DNA of 64,000 nt from contig NZ_JAAMPF010000004.1 of the NCBI RefSeq assembly GCF_011074795.1, forward strand, positions 29,702-93,701. The letters are read 5' to 3'. The notes beneath the pieces are model-generated. The model was not told where the DNA came from and searched no databases. It worked only from the letters and a program-made list of their open reading frames with translations. This document shows, piece after piece, positions 17,106 through 26,403 of the stretch. The translations under genes were made by a program, and so were the position numbers. Numbering within the stretch: the stretch's first letter is position 1; every line of letters begins with the position of its first letter. The DNA is from Marinobacter salicampi. Lineage in GTDB: Bacteria > Pseudomonadota > Gammaproteobacteria > Pseudomonadales > Oleiphilaceae.

Positions 17106-18275
17106 ATGGCATCCGTGAGTTCAGACGAGGACACCCCCTCTCCTTCAGACCAGTCTGAGCAGGATCTCGTTCCCCGCCACCAGTGCCTGCGGAAAAGGCG
17201 CCTGGGCATGTCGCTTATTTCCTATTTCGTCACCTTCGCCGTGGTGGTGTTCTGTTGGTACCAGGGCATGGTTCCGGGACGGGTCGTGGGCCAGTTTGCG
17301 CTTTTCTCCATCGTCCTGAACGGCGCGTTCTGGGTACTGATTCAGTCAGATTTCAATCTGCGCTTTAAAGACCCGAGCATGACCGGCGCCCAGATGGTGC
17401 TATCGCTATTGCCCGCGCTCTGGGTCATGTTTCACCTGGACGCCGGCCAGGCACGGGCCGCCTTTCTCATGATTGCCATGGTACCGCTGCTTTATGGCAT
17501 TCTGGCCCTGAGTCTCCGTCAATTCCTGGCCGTGAGCCTGTGGTTTATCGCTCTGTACGGCTTACTCTATCTGGCGATCTGGACCTTCAAGCCGCACCTG
17601 CTGACCGGCGCCCGGGATATGGTACAGACCCTGGCCTTTGTGCTTGTCATGGCGGAAATGGCCATCATCGGGGGCTTCATCAGTGGCCTGCGGGGCAAGC
17701 TCCGGGACCGGAACCGCGACCTCAAGGCAGCCATGGCCCGGATTCAGGAGCTGGTGAATGTTGATGACCTGACCGGAGTCTATAACCGCCGGCGTTTGTT
17801 CGAGGTTATCTCCGAGGAGTCCAGCCGCTACAGCCGCACCCCCGGCTCGTTCTCCCTGTGCCTGCTGGACATCGATCATTTCAAGGAAGTGAATGACAGC
17901 TATGGCCACCAGGCTGGCGACACCATCCTCAAGACCGTGGCCCAGTGTGTCGCGAACGACCTCAGAGCCATTGACTGTTTCGGACGCTATGGTGGCGAAG
18001 AGTTCCTGATCGTGCTGCCCCAAACTCCCCTCAACGGCGCCAGCGTCAAGGCCGAGCGAGTCCGCAAAGCCATTGAAGAGCTGCGTTTCCCCCAAATCAC
18101 CGACGCACTCCGGATTAGCGTTTCCATCGGAGTCGCTGAATACGTGTGCGGGGAAAATACTGACGAAACCCTGGCCCGGGCTGACCAGGCTCTCTATCGG
18201 GCCAAAGACAGCGGGCGCAACCAGGTGATTACCAGCGCTGCCCCGGGCCCTTCTGCGGCAGTGGCAGCGGACTGA
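17106..18275 (+). CDS. Membrane diguanylate cyclase (GGDEF)
   Basis: A 389-residue protein. Residues about 35-200 hold five to six hydrophobic segments without a known sensor signature, followed by a short helix and a GGDEF domain (about 215-380). The active-site motif is GGEEF, and RAID lies exactly five residues before it, forming an inhibitory RxxD site, so product feedback is expected. It makes cyclic di-GMP from two GTP. No good ribosome-binding site precedes the ATG at 17106. Its stop codon abuts the stop of the convergent CoA-transferase gene with no spacer. Confidence 0.88.
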   Translation: MASVSSDEDTPSPSDQSEQDLVPRHQCLRKRRLGMSLISYFVTFAVVVFCWYQGMVPGRVVGQFALFSIVLNGAFWVLIQSDFNLRFKDPSMTGAQMVLSLLPALWVMFHLDAGQARAAFLMIAMVPLLYGILALSLRQFLAVSLWFIALYGLLYLAIWTFKPHLLTGARDMVQTLAFVLVMAEMAIIGGFISGLRGKLRDRNRDLKAAMARIQELVNVDDLTGVYNRRRLFEVISEESSRYSRTPGSFSLCLLDIDHFKEVNDSYGHQAGDTILKTVAQCVANDLRAIDCFGRYGGEEFLIVLPQTPLNGASVKAERVRKAIEELRFPQITDALRISVSIGVAEYVCGENTDETLARADQALYRAKDSGRNQVITSAAPGPSAAVAAD

Positions 18276-19403
18276 TCACTTGTTGAGCAGGGCGTCGTTG
18301 TCGGCACCCAGGGGTTTGCCGGTATAGCGGCTGGCACAAGGGGTGCGGCTGAATTTGATGGGGTGACCGATCTGGCGCTGGCATGTTCCGTCGCCCCGGT
18401 CCACCTCGATGACCATCTCCCTTGCCTGCATTTGCGGGTGCCTGGAAGATTCGCCCACCGTCAGTACCGGCTCCACACAGGCGTCCTGTTCCCCCATCAC
18501 TTGCTGCCATTGGGCCAGGGTCTTGCCGGCCACCGCTTTCTTTATGGCCGCCTTAAGTTCCGCCTGGTGGGCCGGCTTCTGGCTCAGGCCGTAGCTTGTC
18601 AGTTCAGGAATCTCCAATACTTCGCACAAGCGCGCGCAGAACTGGGGCTCCAGACTGCCTACCGACAACCAGCGTCCGTCAGCGGTTTCGTAATAGTCGT
18701 AGAAAGAACCTCCATTGAGCAGCGAGCTTTCAGGCGCCGGCTCCTCACCGCCCCCAAGGCAGGCTGCCCCTGCCATACCGTTCAAGGCAAAAGCCGCATC
18801 CGTCATGCTGATGTCCACGAACTGGCCTTCGCCGCTGTGCTGTCGATGTACCATGGCTGCCAGAATACCCATGACGGCATGATGTGAGCCACCGGCGACG
18901 TCCGCCACCTGGATACCTAATGGCGGCGGCCCGCTCGCCCTACGGCCGCTATGGCTGCTCACCCCAGCCAGCGCAAGGTAATTGATGTCATGGCCTGCCC
19001 TGTTGCGGTAAGGCCCGGTCTGGCCATAGCCGGTGATGGCGCAATAGATAAGCTGTGGGTTGATCTCCTTGAGCACGTCATAGCCGATACCCAGACGACC
19101 CATGACCCCTGGCCGGAACTGTTCGATGACAACGTCGTAGTCAGCCACGAGTTTTTTGATGATGTCGGCGCTGCCGTCCTTCTTGAGGTCCAGACCCAGG
19201 GAACGCTTGCCGCGGTTCAGGTAGGCATGGGCGGTACTGACACCGCCGTCATGGGGCGGCATGACCCGGGTCAGGTCCATGCGGTCAGGAGCTTCCACCC
19301 GCAGCACATCCGCTCCCATGTCAGCCAGCATCATGGTGGCGTAGGGCCCTGGCAACAGGGTGGTGAAATCCAGGACCTTCAACTGACTCAGGGGGCCTGT
19401 CAT
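18276..19403 (-). CDS. CaiB/BaiF family CoA-transferase or alpha-methylacyl-CoA racemase
   Basis: A 375-residue family III CoA-transferase fold protein. The N-terminal block VLDFTTLLPGPYATMMLADM and the later GIQVADVAGG (catalytic Asp near residue 168) are typical. ATGYGQTGPYRNRAGHD near 123-139 is characteristic of the alpha-methylacyl-CoA racemase branch, so epimerisation of branched acyl-CoA is the likeliest role. CoA transfer is the alternative. It is divergent from an AraC-type regulator gene at 19596, which probably controls it. Confidence 0.85.
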   Translation of the reverse strand: MTGPLSQLKVLDFTTLLPGPYATMMLADMGADVLRVEAPDRMDLTRVMPPHDGGVSTAHAYLNRGKRSLGLDLKKDGSADIIKKLVADYDVVIEQFRPGVMGRLGIGYDVLKEINPQLIYCAITGYGQTGPYRNRAGHDINYLALAGVSSHSGRRASGPPPLGIQVADVAGGSHHAVMGILAAMVHRQHSGEGQFVDISMTDAAFALNGMAGAACLGGGEEPAPESSLLNGGSFYDYYETADGRWLSVGSLEPQFCARLCEVLEIPELTSYGLSQKPAHQAELKAAIKKAVAGKTLAQWQQVMGEQDACVEPVLTVGESSRHPQMQAREMVIEVDRGDGTCQRQIGHPIKFSRTPCASRYTGKPLGADNDALLNK

Positions 19404-19595
19404 GATGTCTCCTCTGGTTAGACGTAGTTATGGCTAGTTGGATGGTGTTAACCGATGCTGACCTGTTTTTCGGTCCAGGCCAACCGCCAGTTGCGACATT
19501 TCCAGTGACCTTTTCTTCCAACCTTTCCCGAGGCAGTTGCAATGCACGGAAGGGGTTTTATGATGGTGCTCATTTCCAGTTTCAGGATGTAATTG

Positions 19596-20612
19596 ATGGC
19601 AGACCTGACGGTTTCCCGGCATTTTGTGCAGGCGGCCATGACCGGGGCCGAGCGCCAGGGCTACGATGTCCAGGCTATGCTGCGGCGGGCGGGCATTTCC
19701 CCGGAATTGCTGAAAATCGATATGGCCCGGGTCAGCAGTGCCCAATACAGCCGCCTTATGCAGGTGCTCTGGACCGAGATGGACGATGAGTTCATGGGCC
19801 TGGGTCCGCGCCGGGGCCGCACCGGCACCTTCGCCACCATGTGCGCCCTGGTCATCGACTGCCCGACTCTGGAGGCGGTTTACGAGCGCGCCTTTCAGTA
19901 TTCGCGCCTGTTTGAGCCGGCCCTGGCCATGAAGCTGGCAACGGAGGGCGACGAGGCGCGGCTGGTGGCGCTTATAGAAGGCGAGACGAACGACCCCATG
20001 CACTTCCTGCAGGAGAGCCTGCTGGTGATCTGGCACCGCCTGGGAAGCTGGCTGATTGGCCAGCCGGTGGAACTGAACAGCGCCGCTTTCGACTACCCGC
20101 GGCCACCCCACGGGGACGAATACCGACATATATTCCACTGCCCATTGACCTTTGATGCCCCGGAGACGGAACTCAGATTCGACCGCCGCTTTCTTGGCGC
20201 GCCGGTCATCCGTGATAAATCGGAAATGCACCAGTTCCTCAAGACCTCACCGGCGGACCTCCTGTCACGTCCGGATGAGAGCAATACCTACACCGGTCGC
20301 ATACGAACGCTGATCGGACGTGACTTCTCCCGTTCATTGCCGGATTTCGAGTGGATCGCTTCAGAACTGCACACCAGCCCCCAGACACTGCGCCGTCGGC
20401 TGAAGCAGGAAAACACATCGTTTCAGGAGATCAAGGATCTGTTGCGCCGGGACCTGGCTATCTACTACCTGAGCCGCCCGGAACTTCCCATCAACGATAT
20501 CGCCCACCGGGTGGGGTTTACCGAACCGTCGACCTTTCACCGGGCATTCAAGAAGTGGACCGGCGTCACCCCCGGCGCCTACAGGGAAGGTGACCGGGGG
20601 GACAAAGACTGA
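19596..20612 (+). CDS. AraC-family transcriptional regulator
   Basis: A 338-residue regulator with an N-terminal ligand-binding domain of the Arabinose_bd type (PF12625-like, as in OruR/ArgR-type proteins) and a C-terminal pair of helix-turn-helix motifs: EWIASELHTSPQTLRRRLKQ and PINDIAHRVGFTEPSTFHRAF. ATG 19596 follows AGGATG. It is transcribed away from the CoA-transferase gene, with about 190 bases between the starts. Regulation of that gene by an acyl-type effector is inferred from the arrangement, which recurs at fadH. Confidence 0.88.
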   Translation: MADLTVSRHFVQAAMTGAERQGYDVQAMLRRAGISPELLKIDMARVSSAQYSRLMQVLWTEMDDEFMGLGPRRGRTGTFATMCALVIDCPTLEAVYERAFQYSRLFEPALAMKLATEGDEARLVALIEGETNDPMHFLQESLLVIWHRLGSWLIGQPVELNSAAFDYPRPPHGDEYRHIFHCPLTFDAPETELRFDRRFLGAPVIRDKSEMHQFLKTSPADLLSRPDESNTYTGRIRTLIGRDFSRSLPDFEWIASELHTSPQTLRRRLKQENTSFQEIKDLLRRDLAIYYLSRPELPINDIAHRVGFTEPSTFHRAFKKWTGVTPGAYREGDRGDKD

Positions 20613-20624
20613 TGGTTTGGGGCG

Positions 20625-21485
20625 TTAGCCTGGCGTCTGCAGGGTCTTGATCAGTCGGCCCAGGGTCTGGGCAACCTCGGCCGCACGGTCGCGGTTATCG
20701 GACAGTTTGAATAGCCGGGTGCCGTTGCGGGGATCATAAACCCAGCAGGTCTGGTTGACGCCATTGCAGTCCCAGTTAACGCTCGGATCGACGCCATAAA
20801 CAGAAAGACTCTGGCTCGACAGCCTGCGTTCGACATCGCTGTCTTCCTGGCGCCGGGATTCCTGGATAACAAGTTCACCGCCGGAGCCGACCGACACACG
20901 GTACAGGATGTCGGGCTTGGCCCCGGCGCGGACAATGCGCTGCTCTTCACGCCAGCCGGCCATTTCCAGCAGGGTATTAAGGTGTATTTTCAGGGCCTCG
21001 ACATCGGAATCGGCCAGGTAGAGCTGCTTCAGCTTGTCCACAGGCTCGCCCTGTCCGGCAGGCTCGATCATGGCAACGCGGTCGTTGCCATTACCGTTGC
21101 CATTGGCGGTCTTGCCTTTTTGCTGACGCTCGACTTCCGTAATCAGCCTCAGGGCATCCTTGTAGTATTCCCCCTCTTCGCCAGCAGACTCCACATAGCT
21201 CTCGAAAGCTGACTTGGCCTCGGCATGGTGACCGGACTGGAGCATGACCTTGCCGCGGTAATAGGCATAGGCGGCAGGTTTTGATGCGTCCAGTTTCTGA
21301 ATGCGATTGAGGAATTCTCCGGCATCGCCCCAGCGTTCCTCCTGAACAGCCTGTTCCGTGGCCAGCATCAGGCGACGGGTTTCATGTTCCGGCGCCAGGG
21401 CGTTAGCCTGGGCTGCCCAGAGTGCGCTGACAAATACCAGTCCACCGAAAAAACGGTGGCAGACCCTGTTACTGTTGGCGTTCAT
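20625..21485 (-). CDS. Secreted TPR-like protein of unknown function
   Basis: About 286 residues with an N-terminal signal peptide (cleavage probably after ANA near residue 30). Residues about 40-115 read like two tetratricopeptide-type helical repeats (LMLATEQAVQEERWGDAGEF, then AYYRGKVMLQSGHHAEAKSAF), followed by a linker with GNGNGND and a C-terminal domain with two Cys. I do not recognise the C-terminal domain. The start may be 21485, 21494 or 21524. It converges on the AraC gene with 12 bases between stops. Confidence 0.7.
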   Translation of the reverse strand: MNANSNRVCHRFFGGLVFVSALWAAQANALAPEHETRRLMLATEQAVQEERWGDAGEFLNRIQKLDASKPAAYAYYRGKVMLQSGHHAEAKSAFESYVESAGEEGEYYKDALRLITEVERQQKGKTANGNGNGNDRVAMIEPAGQGEPVDKLKQLYLADSDVEALKIHLNTLLEMAGWREEQRIVRAGAKPDILYRVSVGSGGELVIQESRRQEDSDVERRLSSQSLSVYGVDPSVNWDCNGVNQTCWVYDPRNGTRLFKLSDNRDRAAEVAQTLGRLIKTLQTPG

Positions 21486-21565
21486 TCCCGTCATCTCACT
21501 TTTCCGGTCCCGGTTATCGGGCACCTGTTGTTATGGAGCCTGGTACAAGTGCCAGACAGCCAGCT

Positions 21566-23200
21566 CTAGTTGCCGTTGCTTTCGGCATCCTCAACACATT
21601 CGCGACCCTCAGGGCCTTCGACACCTGCAGCACGGTCACTGTCCTGCTGATCATCAGCGTTTTCGGTATCGACTTCTGCCTGATCCATCACGGCCTTGGG
21701 CAGTTCTTTTTTAACACGAACCCCCAGTTCCACAAAGCGATTGGCCTGTGCGATAAGATTGCCCCGACCCCGGGTGAGGATATTCATGGCGTTGTCGTAG
21801 GTGCCCTGTACCGTTTGCAGTTGTGTGCCCATTTTCTCCATGGCTTCGACGAATACCCTTAACTTATCGTAGACCGCCCCTGCCCTATCCGCTATGAGAC
21901 GGGCATTCTGGCTCTGGCGCTCATACCGCCAGATGTTCTCGATGGTCCTCAGGGTAGCCAGGAGCGTGGTGGGCGTGACCACGATGATCTTGTGCTCGAA
22001 GGCTTCGCTGAACAGTTTCTCGTCCTGCTGGAACGCGGCCACAAAGGCCGGCTCAATCGGCATGAACAGGAATACGAAATCCGGTGAATGCAGCCCGCTG
22101 AGCTGGCTGTAGTCTTTTTCGCTCAGACTGCGGATATGGTTACGTACTGCATCCACATGGGATTTCAGCGCCACCGCTTTGAGCTCTTCATTTTCTTCGC
22201 TGACCCACTGCTGGTAGGCCGCCAGGGAAACCTTGGAGTCCACCACCAGATGACGCTTGTCGGGCAGGTGCACAATGACGTCCGGCCTCAGTAACTGGCC
22301 GGCGCCATCCCGATAGCTGCCCTGGGTGTCATACTCAATACCCTTGCGCAGGCCTGAACGCTCCAGCACCCGCTCAAGAATCACCTCGCCCCAGTTGCCC
22401 TGAATTTTCTTGTCGCCCTTGAGTGCCCGCGTCAGGTTGGCTGCCTCCTCGGTAATCTGCATGTTCAGGGCCTGCAGGGACTTAATCTCGCTACGAAGGG
22501 CCTGGCGGTCTTTGGTTTCAACGGTGTAGACGTCTTCCACCCGCTTGCGGAAATCCTGCAATTGGTCCCGGAACGGATTCAGCAGGGTATCCAGACTGGT
22601 GCGCGTCTGCTGGCTGAAACGCTCACTTTTCTGGTCGAAGATCTTGTTCGCCAGGTTTTCAAATTCCTGTTTCAGCGCGTCCCGGTTCCTTTCCAATAGG
22701 GTCAGTTTTTCATCTGTCGCCCGGCGCTCTTCCTCCAGGGTCACTTCATACTCACGGAGTTTGATTCGCGCTCCATGAAGCTCCTGGGTCAGAGCCTCGT
22801 ACCTGTGTTTGTGTTCGCCAAGTTCCTGCTCAAGCTGGCTGATCCGATGGGCCTGGGATTCACCCTGGGAAGTAACAGAAGCCAGCCGGTGCTCGCCGCT
22901 GGTGGCCTGCTGCCGCCAGTGCTCAACCGCCGCCAGCAGTTTCCTGTTATCAGACTGCAGATGCTCCAGTTGATCCTTGGTCTGACCAGACTGCTGGTCC
23001 CGCAGAGCCGTCTCATGCTCGAGGTTGCGTAACTGATCCCGTGCCTCGTCCCGCTCCCTTTGCAGCTCGACGTTCAGAGCGTCCCGGATCCGGCAGCGGC
23101 GCTGCATCAAGGTTCCCACCAACAGACCCGCAACCACAGCCGCGGCCAGAATCAGACCTGCCAGTTGCGGGGTCAGGTCAGTTACTACTGTTTCAAACAC
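21566..23200 (-). CDS. rmuC: DNA recombination protein RmuC
   Basis: A 544-residue protein with an N-terminal membrane anchor (about 15-33), a long coiled coil (about 40-200) and the conserved RmuC domain (about 210-480) with NWGEVILERVLERSGLRKG and HLVVDSKVSLAAY. The VDSK block belongs to a PD-(D/E)XK-like nuclease fold. In E. coli RmuC limits recombination at inverted repeats. An acidic low-complexity C-terminus follows. It stands alone. Confidence 0.93.
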   Translation of the reverse strand: MFETVVTDLTPQLAGLILAAAVVAGLLVGTLMQRRCRIRDALNVELQRERDEARDQLRNLEHETALRDQQSGQTKDQLEHLQSDNRKLLAAVEHWRQQATSGEHRLASVTSQGESQAHRISQLEQELGEHKHRYEALTQELHGARIKLREYEVTLEEERRATDEKLTLLERNRDALKQEFENLANKIFDQKSERFSQQTRTSLDTLLNPFRDQLQDFRKRVEDVYTVETKDRQALRSEIKSLQALNMQITEEAANLTRALKGDKKIQGNWGEVILERVLERSGLRKGIEYDTQGSYRDGAGQLLRPDVIVHLPDKRHLVVDSKVSLAAYQQWVSEENEELKAVALKSHVDAVRNHIRSLSEKDYSQLSGLHSPDFVFLFMPIEPAFVAAFQQDEKLFSEAFEHKIIVVTPTTLLATLRTIENIWRYERQSQNARLIADRAGAVYDKLRVFVEAMEKMGTQLQTVQGTYDNAMNILTRGRGNLIAQANRFVELGVRVKKELPKAVMDQAEVDTENADDQQDSDRAAGVEGPEGRECVEDAESNGN

Positions 23201-23445
23201 AGACAGCTCCTGCTTCGGGTTATTTATGGGGCCAGATACTTTTGCGTCTCAGAATTGGGCTCCATTTACTCATGCACCCCGACCGCGTCCGCTCGATTCT
23301 GCGCCTTCTTTACCGGGCACAGCAGACAATTTTACCGGCCACAGCAAACAGTGTTTAACAGCAGGAAACGCATTTTTGAGACGTCGGACCGGTTCCAATG
23401 CATCTTTTTTTGGAATTCCGTCGTAACATAGTTTAAACGATAACT

Positions 23446-23466
23446 GAGGGATAGTTTGCTATCCTC
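23446..23466. repeat. Imperfect inverted repeat upstream of the 117-residue protein gene
   Basis: GAGGGATAG and CTATCCTC face each other across TTTG, 37 bases before the next start codon. It may be an operator or a leader hairpin. The rest of the 302-base gap after rmuC (23201-23502) shows no gene. Confidence 0.4.
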
Positions 23467-23502
23467 AAAGCACCGGACACGCTCCAGCATCAGGACATGA
23501 CC

Positions 23503-23856
23503 ATGTTCAAAGAACTCTGGCGAAGGACGCTCGGCCAGCCAGGGCTGGAAGGAAACACTGCGGCTAGCCGGAAGGACCAAACCTTAAGCCTGTCTTCGAA
23601 TATGACCCACACCGGGGAATTTCACCTGGAGCGCCTAACTGCCTTGGTGGAGCAGCGCTATGGTGAGCGCTTTGACGAGCACGAGGATGATGCGATCCGT
23701 CACCTTATCCGTTATGCCTCCCGCATACAGGACCAGGATATACAACGGGAACTGTTGTTGTTCTACCTTAACTGCTCTCCCGTGGTACAGGATTACCTGA
23801 AATCAGAAGACGTTTTCAGCGGAGATCACTTTATCTCGCGCAGCAATGACAAGTAA
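23503..23856 (+). CDS. Hypothetical protein, 117 residues
   Basis: I do not recognise this protein. It has a basic N-terminus, no signal peptide or membrane segment, and a helical C-terminal part rich in Asp/Glu and Arg (RYGERFDEHEDDAIRHLIRY). ATG 23503 has AGGA seven bases upstream and is preferred over the ATG at 23497, which lies only one base from AGGA. It is monocistronic, between rmuC and the retropepsin operon. Coding is supported by the start signal and normal codon use. Confidence 0.65.
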   Translation: MFKELWRRTLGQPGLEGNTAASRKDQTLSLSSNMTHTGEFHLERLTALVEQRYGERFDEHEDDAIRHLIRYASRIQDQDIQRELLLFYLNCSPVVQDYLKSEDVFSGDHFISRSNDK

Positions 23857-24094
23857 TACCGATAGGTAGTACGGCCTATTTGCGCGCTGCTCCACCGGCC
23901 CAGCTGAATATAAACCGTTATAATCGCTCATGATCACGACCTTACAGTACCGTATGTGCCCTGTCGCAGCGACTGCTGTATACTCCTGCCGTTATCCGTA
24001 AAGCTACCCGATAACCATACTGTCGGTTCGCCGTTCAAGACACCAGACTGTCCCCTTGAGGTTCAGTCTCAGTTCAACGATTCTGAGGTTGAGA

Positions 24095-24883
24095 ATGCTG
24101 TCACGCAGTACCCGCTACTCCGGCCCCGCGCTTCTGTTACTTATTGTTGCTTTGACTTCGGGCTGTGCCCGGTCTGGTTTCTTTGTTGAATCCCATGATC
24201 TCAAGGAGCTGAGCGCAGCGGTATCACAGCAGGAACGGGAAATCGCCTTTCTCCAGAATCTGACGCTGGAACAACAGAGACTCATTCTGTCTCAGCAGGA
24301 CCATTCCACCGACCGTATCGTCAACAGTATCCGTGAACAGGTGGAGAAGCCTTCCTGTCCCCCTGCCCAGGAACAAAAGTCGTGCCCCACCCAAACCAGG
24401 AGCGCCGATCAAAAAACCCGGACAGACAAGCTGAATGGCAAGCTCATTGTGGGAGAGCTTGAGAAGTTCTTCCTGGTAGGCCCGAATTTCGTCTATGACG
24501 CCCGTATCGACAGTGGCGCCACCACCTCGTCCATTGACGCCCGCAACATCAAGCGTTTCGAGCGCAATGGCGAGAACTGGGTAAGGTTCGACGTGCCGAT
24601 TCCCGGCGACGAGGAAAACTTCAAAACCCTTGAGCGCGAGATTGTCCGAAACGTACGCATCGTCCAGGCCAACGAGGAAGATTATGATCGCCGGCCGGTT
24701 GTGGAGCTTCAGTTCGCCATGGGCGACCATCAGCAAAAGGCAGAGTTCACCCTGACTGAGCGGGCACACATGACCCATCCAATCCTTATAGGCCGCAATA
24801 TCCTGCGGGATGTCATGCTGATTGACGTGGGCAAGGAATATGCCACTGAGCTGCCACCAGTCGCCGAGAGCAATGCCAATTGA
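24095..24883 (+). CDS. Retropepsin-like aspartic protease lipoprotein (RimK-associated 'ATP-dependent zinc protease' family)
   Basis: A 262-residue predicted lipoprotein (lipobox TSGC, Cys24). A coiled-coil stretch (about 33-75) and a Cys/Pro linker lead to a C-terminal domain of PF05618 type with ARIDSGATTSSIDA near residue 140, the DSGAT motif of retropepsin-like proteases, and HPILIGRNILRD near 230. The historical name 'zinc protease' is doubtful because the motif is that of an aspartic protease. Its stop overlaps the TTG start of the next gene, so it heads a coupled three-gene operon with a 7TM protein and an ATP-grasp ligase. Confidence 0.85.
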   Translation: MLSRSTRYSGPALLLLIVALTSGCARSGFFVESHDLKELSAAVSQQEREIAFLQNLTLEQQRLILSQQDHSTDRIVNSIREQVEKPSCPPAQEQKSCPTQTRSADQKTRTDKLNGKLIVGELEKFFLVGPNFVYDARIDSGATTSSIDARNIKRFERNGENWVRFDVPIPGDEENFKTLEREIVRNVRIVQANEEDYDRRPVVELQFAMGDHQQKAEFTLTERAHMTHPILIGRNILRDVMLIDVGKEYATELPPVAESNAN

Positions 24884-26403
24884 AACCCAGGTCCCGTTAC
24901 CCGTTTTATTTCGGCACATTTCTGCTGATCACCGCCGGCATATTGCTGGCGGTTCTGCGTCATGTGGAAATGGGCATCCCCTGGCTGGCTGGCGAGCAGC
25001 GCCCCGTGTGGATGGTGGAAGCCCGGGTTGATTTTGTAGCCCAGGGCGAGCCGGTGCTGGTGAGCCTGAATATTCCCGAGGACCCGCCCGGTTTCAGTAT
25101 TCTGTCAGAGCAGGCGGCATCGCCGGGCTACGGCTTCTCCATTGTGGAAGAAGGCAGGGATCGTCGGGCGGAATGGACCATCCGCGACGCCAGCGGCCCC
25201 CAGACCCTGTACTTCATGGTGCAGATGACGCCTGACAGCTCGTCCCAACCCAAAGCCCGGGACCAGCGAGTCATGCAGCCGGAGGTAGTATACTGGGAAG
25301 AACCCCAGGCCACCGCAGTGCAGCAGATTCTGCAGCGCGCGGCGCAAAAATCCAGCACCCCCGAGAGCATGACAAGGGAGCTGATCAAACTGCTCCAGTC
25401 CGATGACCCGGACCAGAACACCGCCCTGCTGCTCAACAACACCAACGAAATCGAACTGCTTACCCGGATGCTGAACCACGCCAACATTCCGGCCCGGGTC
25501 GTGGACAGCCTGAAGCTGGAAGATGCCCGGCGGCGGCAGGGATTGCGGCAGTTCCTGCAGATCCATAACGGCGAGGAATGGCTGACTTTCAATGCCCAGA
25601 CCGCGCGCCAGGGCCTGCCTGAAGACGTTGTACTCTGGCGGGAGGATTCCGCTTCGCTGATCGACCTGACGGGTGGGTCCGACTCGCAGGTCAGCTTCGC
25701 CATGCTGCGCCAGACCGTGCCGGCCCTGCAGCTCGCCCGCTCTGAAAGCGAGAGCAATGGCCTTGGCTTCCTGAGCCTCTATCAGCTGCCCATTGAAGAG
25801 CAGAGCATGTTCCGGATGCTGCTATTGCTTCCCCTCGGGGCCCTGGTTGTAGCCTTCATGCGAATCGTCATAGGGGTAAGGACCTCAGGCACGTTCATGC
25901 CCGTGCTGATTGCGGTAGCGTTTGTGCAGACGTCTCTGGTGCCGGGGCTGGTGGCTTTCATCTCGGTCGTTGCCATCGGCCTGTTACTCCGGAGTTATCT
26001 GTCCAGCCTGAACCTGCTCCTGGTCTCAAGAATTTCAGCACTGATTATCCTGGTCATATTCATTACCACGGGCATCAGCATTGTGGGCTACCAGATGGGC
26101 TTCAGTACCGGTATGACGGTCACCTTTTTCCCCATGGTGATCCTGGCGTGGACCATCGAGCGCATGTCCATTCTGTGGGAAGAGGAAGGCCCTCGGGAAG
26201 TCGTCACCCAGGGCGCAGGCAGTCTGTTCGTTGCCGTTCTCGCCTACCTGGCCATGAGTGTGCCGCTTGCCGGCCACCTGACGTTCAATTTCCCGGAACT
26301 GCACCTGGTGGTATTCGGTATCGTTCTCCTGCTTGGCCAGTACACCGGCTACAAGCTCACTGAGCTGAGCCGGTTCCATCCCATGAAGGTCTACGATAAA
26401 TGA
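24880..26403 (+). CDS. Inactive transglutaminase-like protein fused to a seven-transmembrane domain
   Basis: A 507-residue inner-membrane protein: one N-terminal membrane segment (about 9-27), a periplasmic transglutaminase-like region (about 40-290) and about seven hydrophobic segments (about 305-500). It fits the PF14400/PF14402 pair (Transglut_i_TM and 7TM_transglut). The usual transglutaminase Cys-His-Asp triad is not visible. It starts with TTG overlapping the upstream TGA and ends overlapping the next ATG. Comparative genomics of ATP-grasp amidoligases described this triad as a conserved peptide-modification neighbourhood; the substrate remains unclear. Confidence 0.85.
   Translation: MKPRSRYPFYFGTFLLITAGILLAVLRHVEMGIPWLAGEQRPVWMVEARVDFVAQGEPVLVSLNIPEDPPGFSILSEQAASPGYGFSIVEEGRDRRAEWTIRDASGPQTLYFMVQMTPDSSSQPKARDQRVMQPEVVYWEEPQATAVQQILQRAAQKSSTPESMTRELIKLLQSDDPDQNTALLLNNTNEIELLTRMLNHANIPARVVDSLKLEDARRRQGLRQFLQIHNGEEWLTFNAQTARQGLPEDVVLWREDSASLIDLTGGSDSQVSFAMLRQTVPALQLARSESESNGLGFLSLYQLPIEEQSMFRMLLLLPLGALVVAFMRIVIGVRTSGTFMPVLIAVAFVQTSLVPGLVAFISVVAIGLLLRSYLSSLNLLLVSRISALIILVIFITTGISIVGYQMGFSTGMTVTFFPMVILAWTIERMSILWEEEGPREVVTQGAGSLFVAVLAYLAMSVPLAGHLTFNFPELHLVVFGIVLLLGQYTGYKLTELSRFHPMKVYDK

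Noticed and set aside
18273..18278. Abutting stop codons TGA/TCA of convergent genes (TGATCA)
   Set aside because: Striking to look at but a common result of compact convergent genes; no function is suggested.
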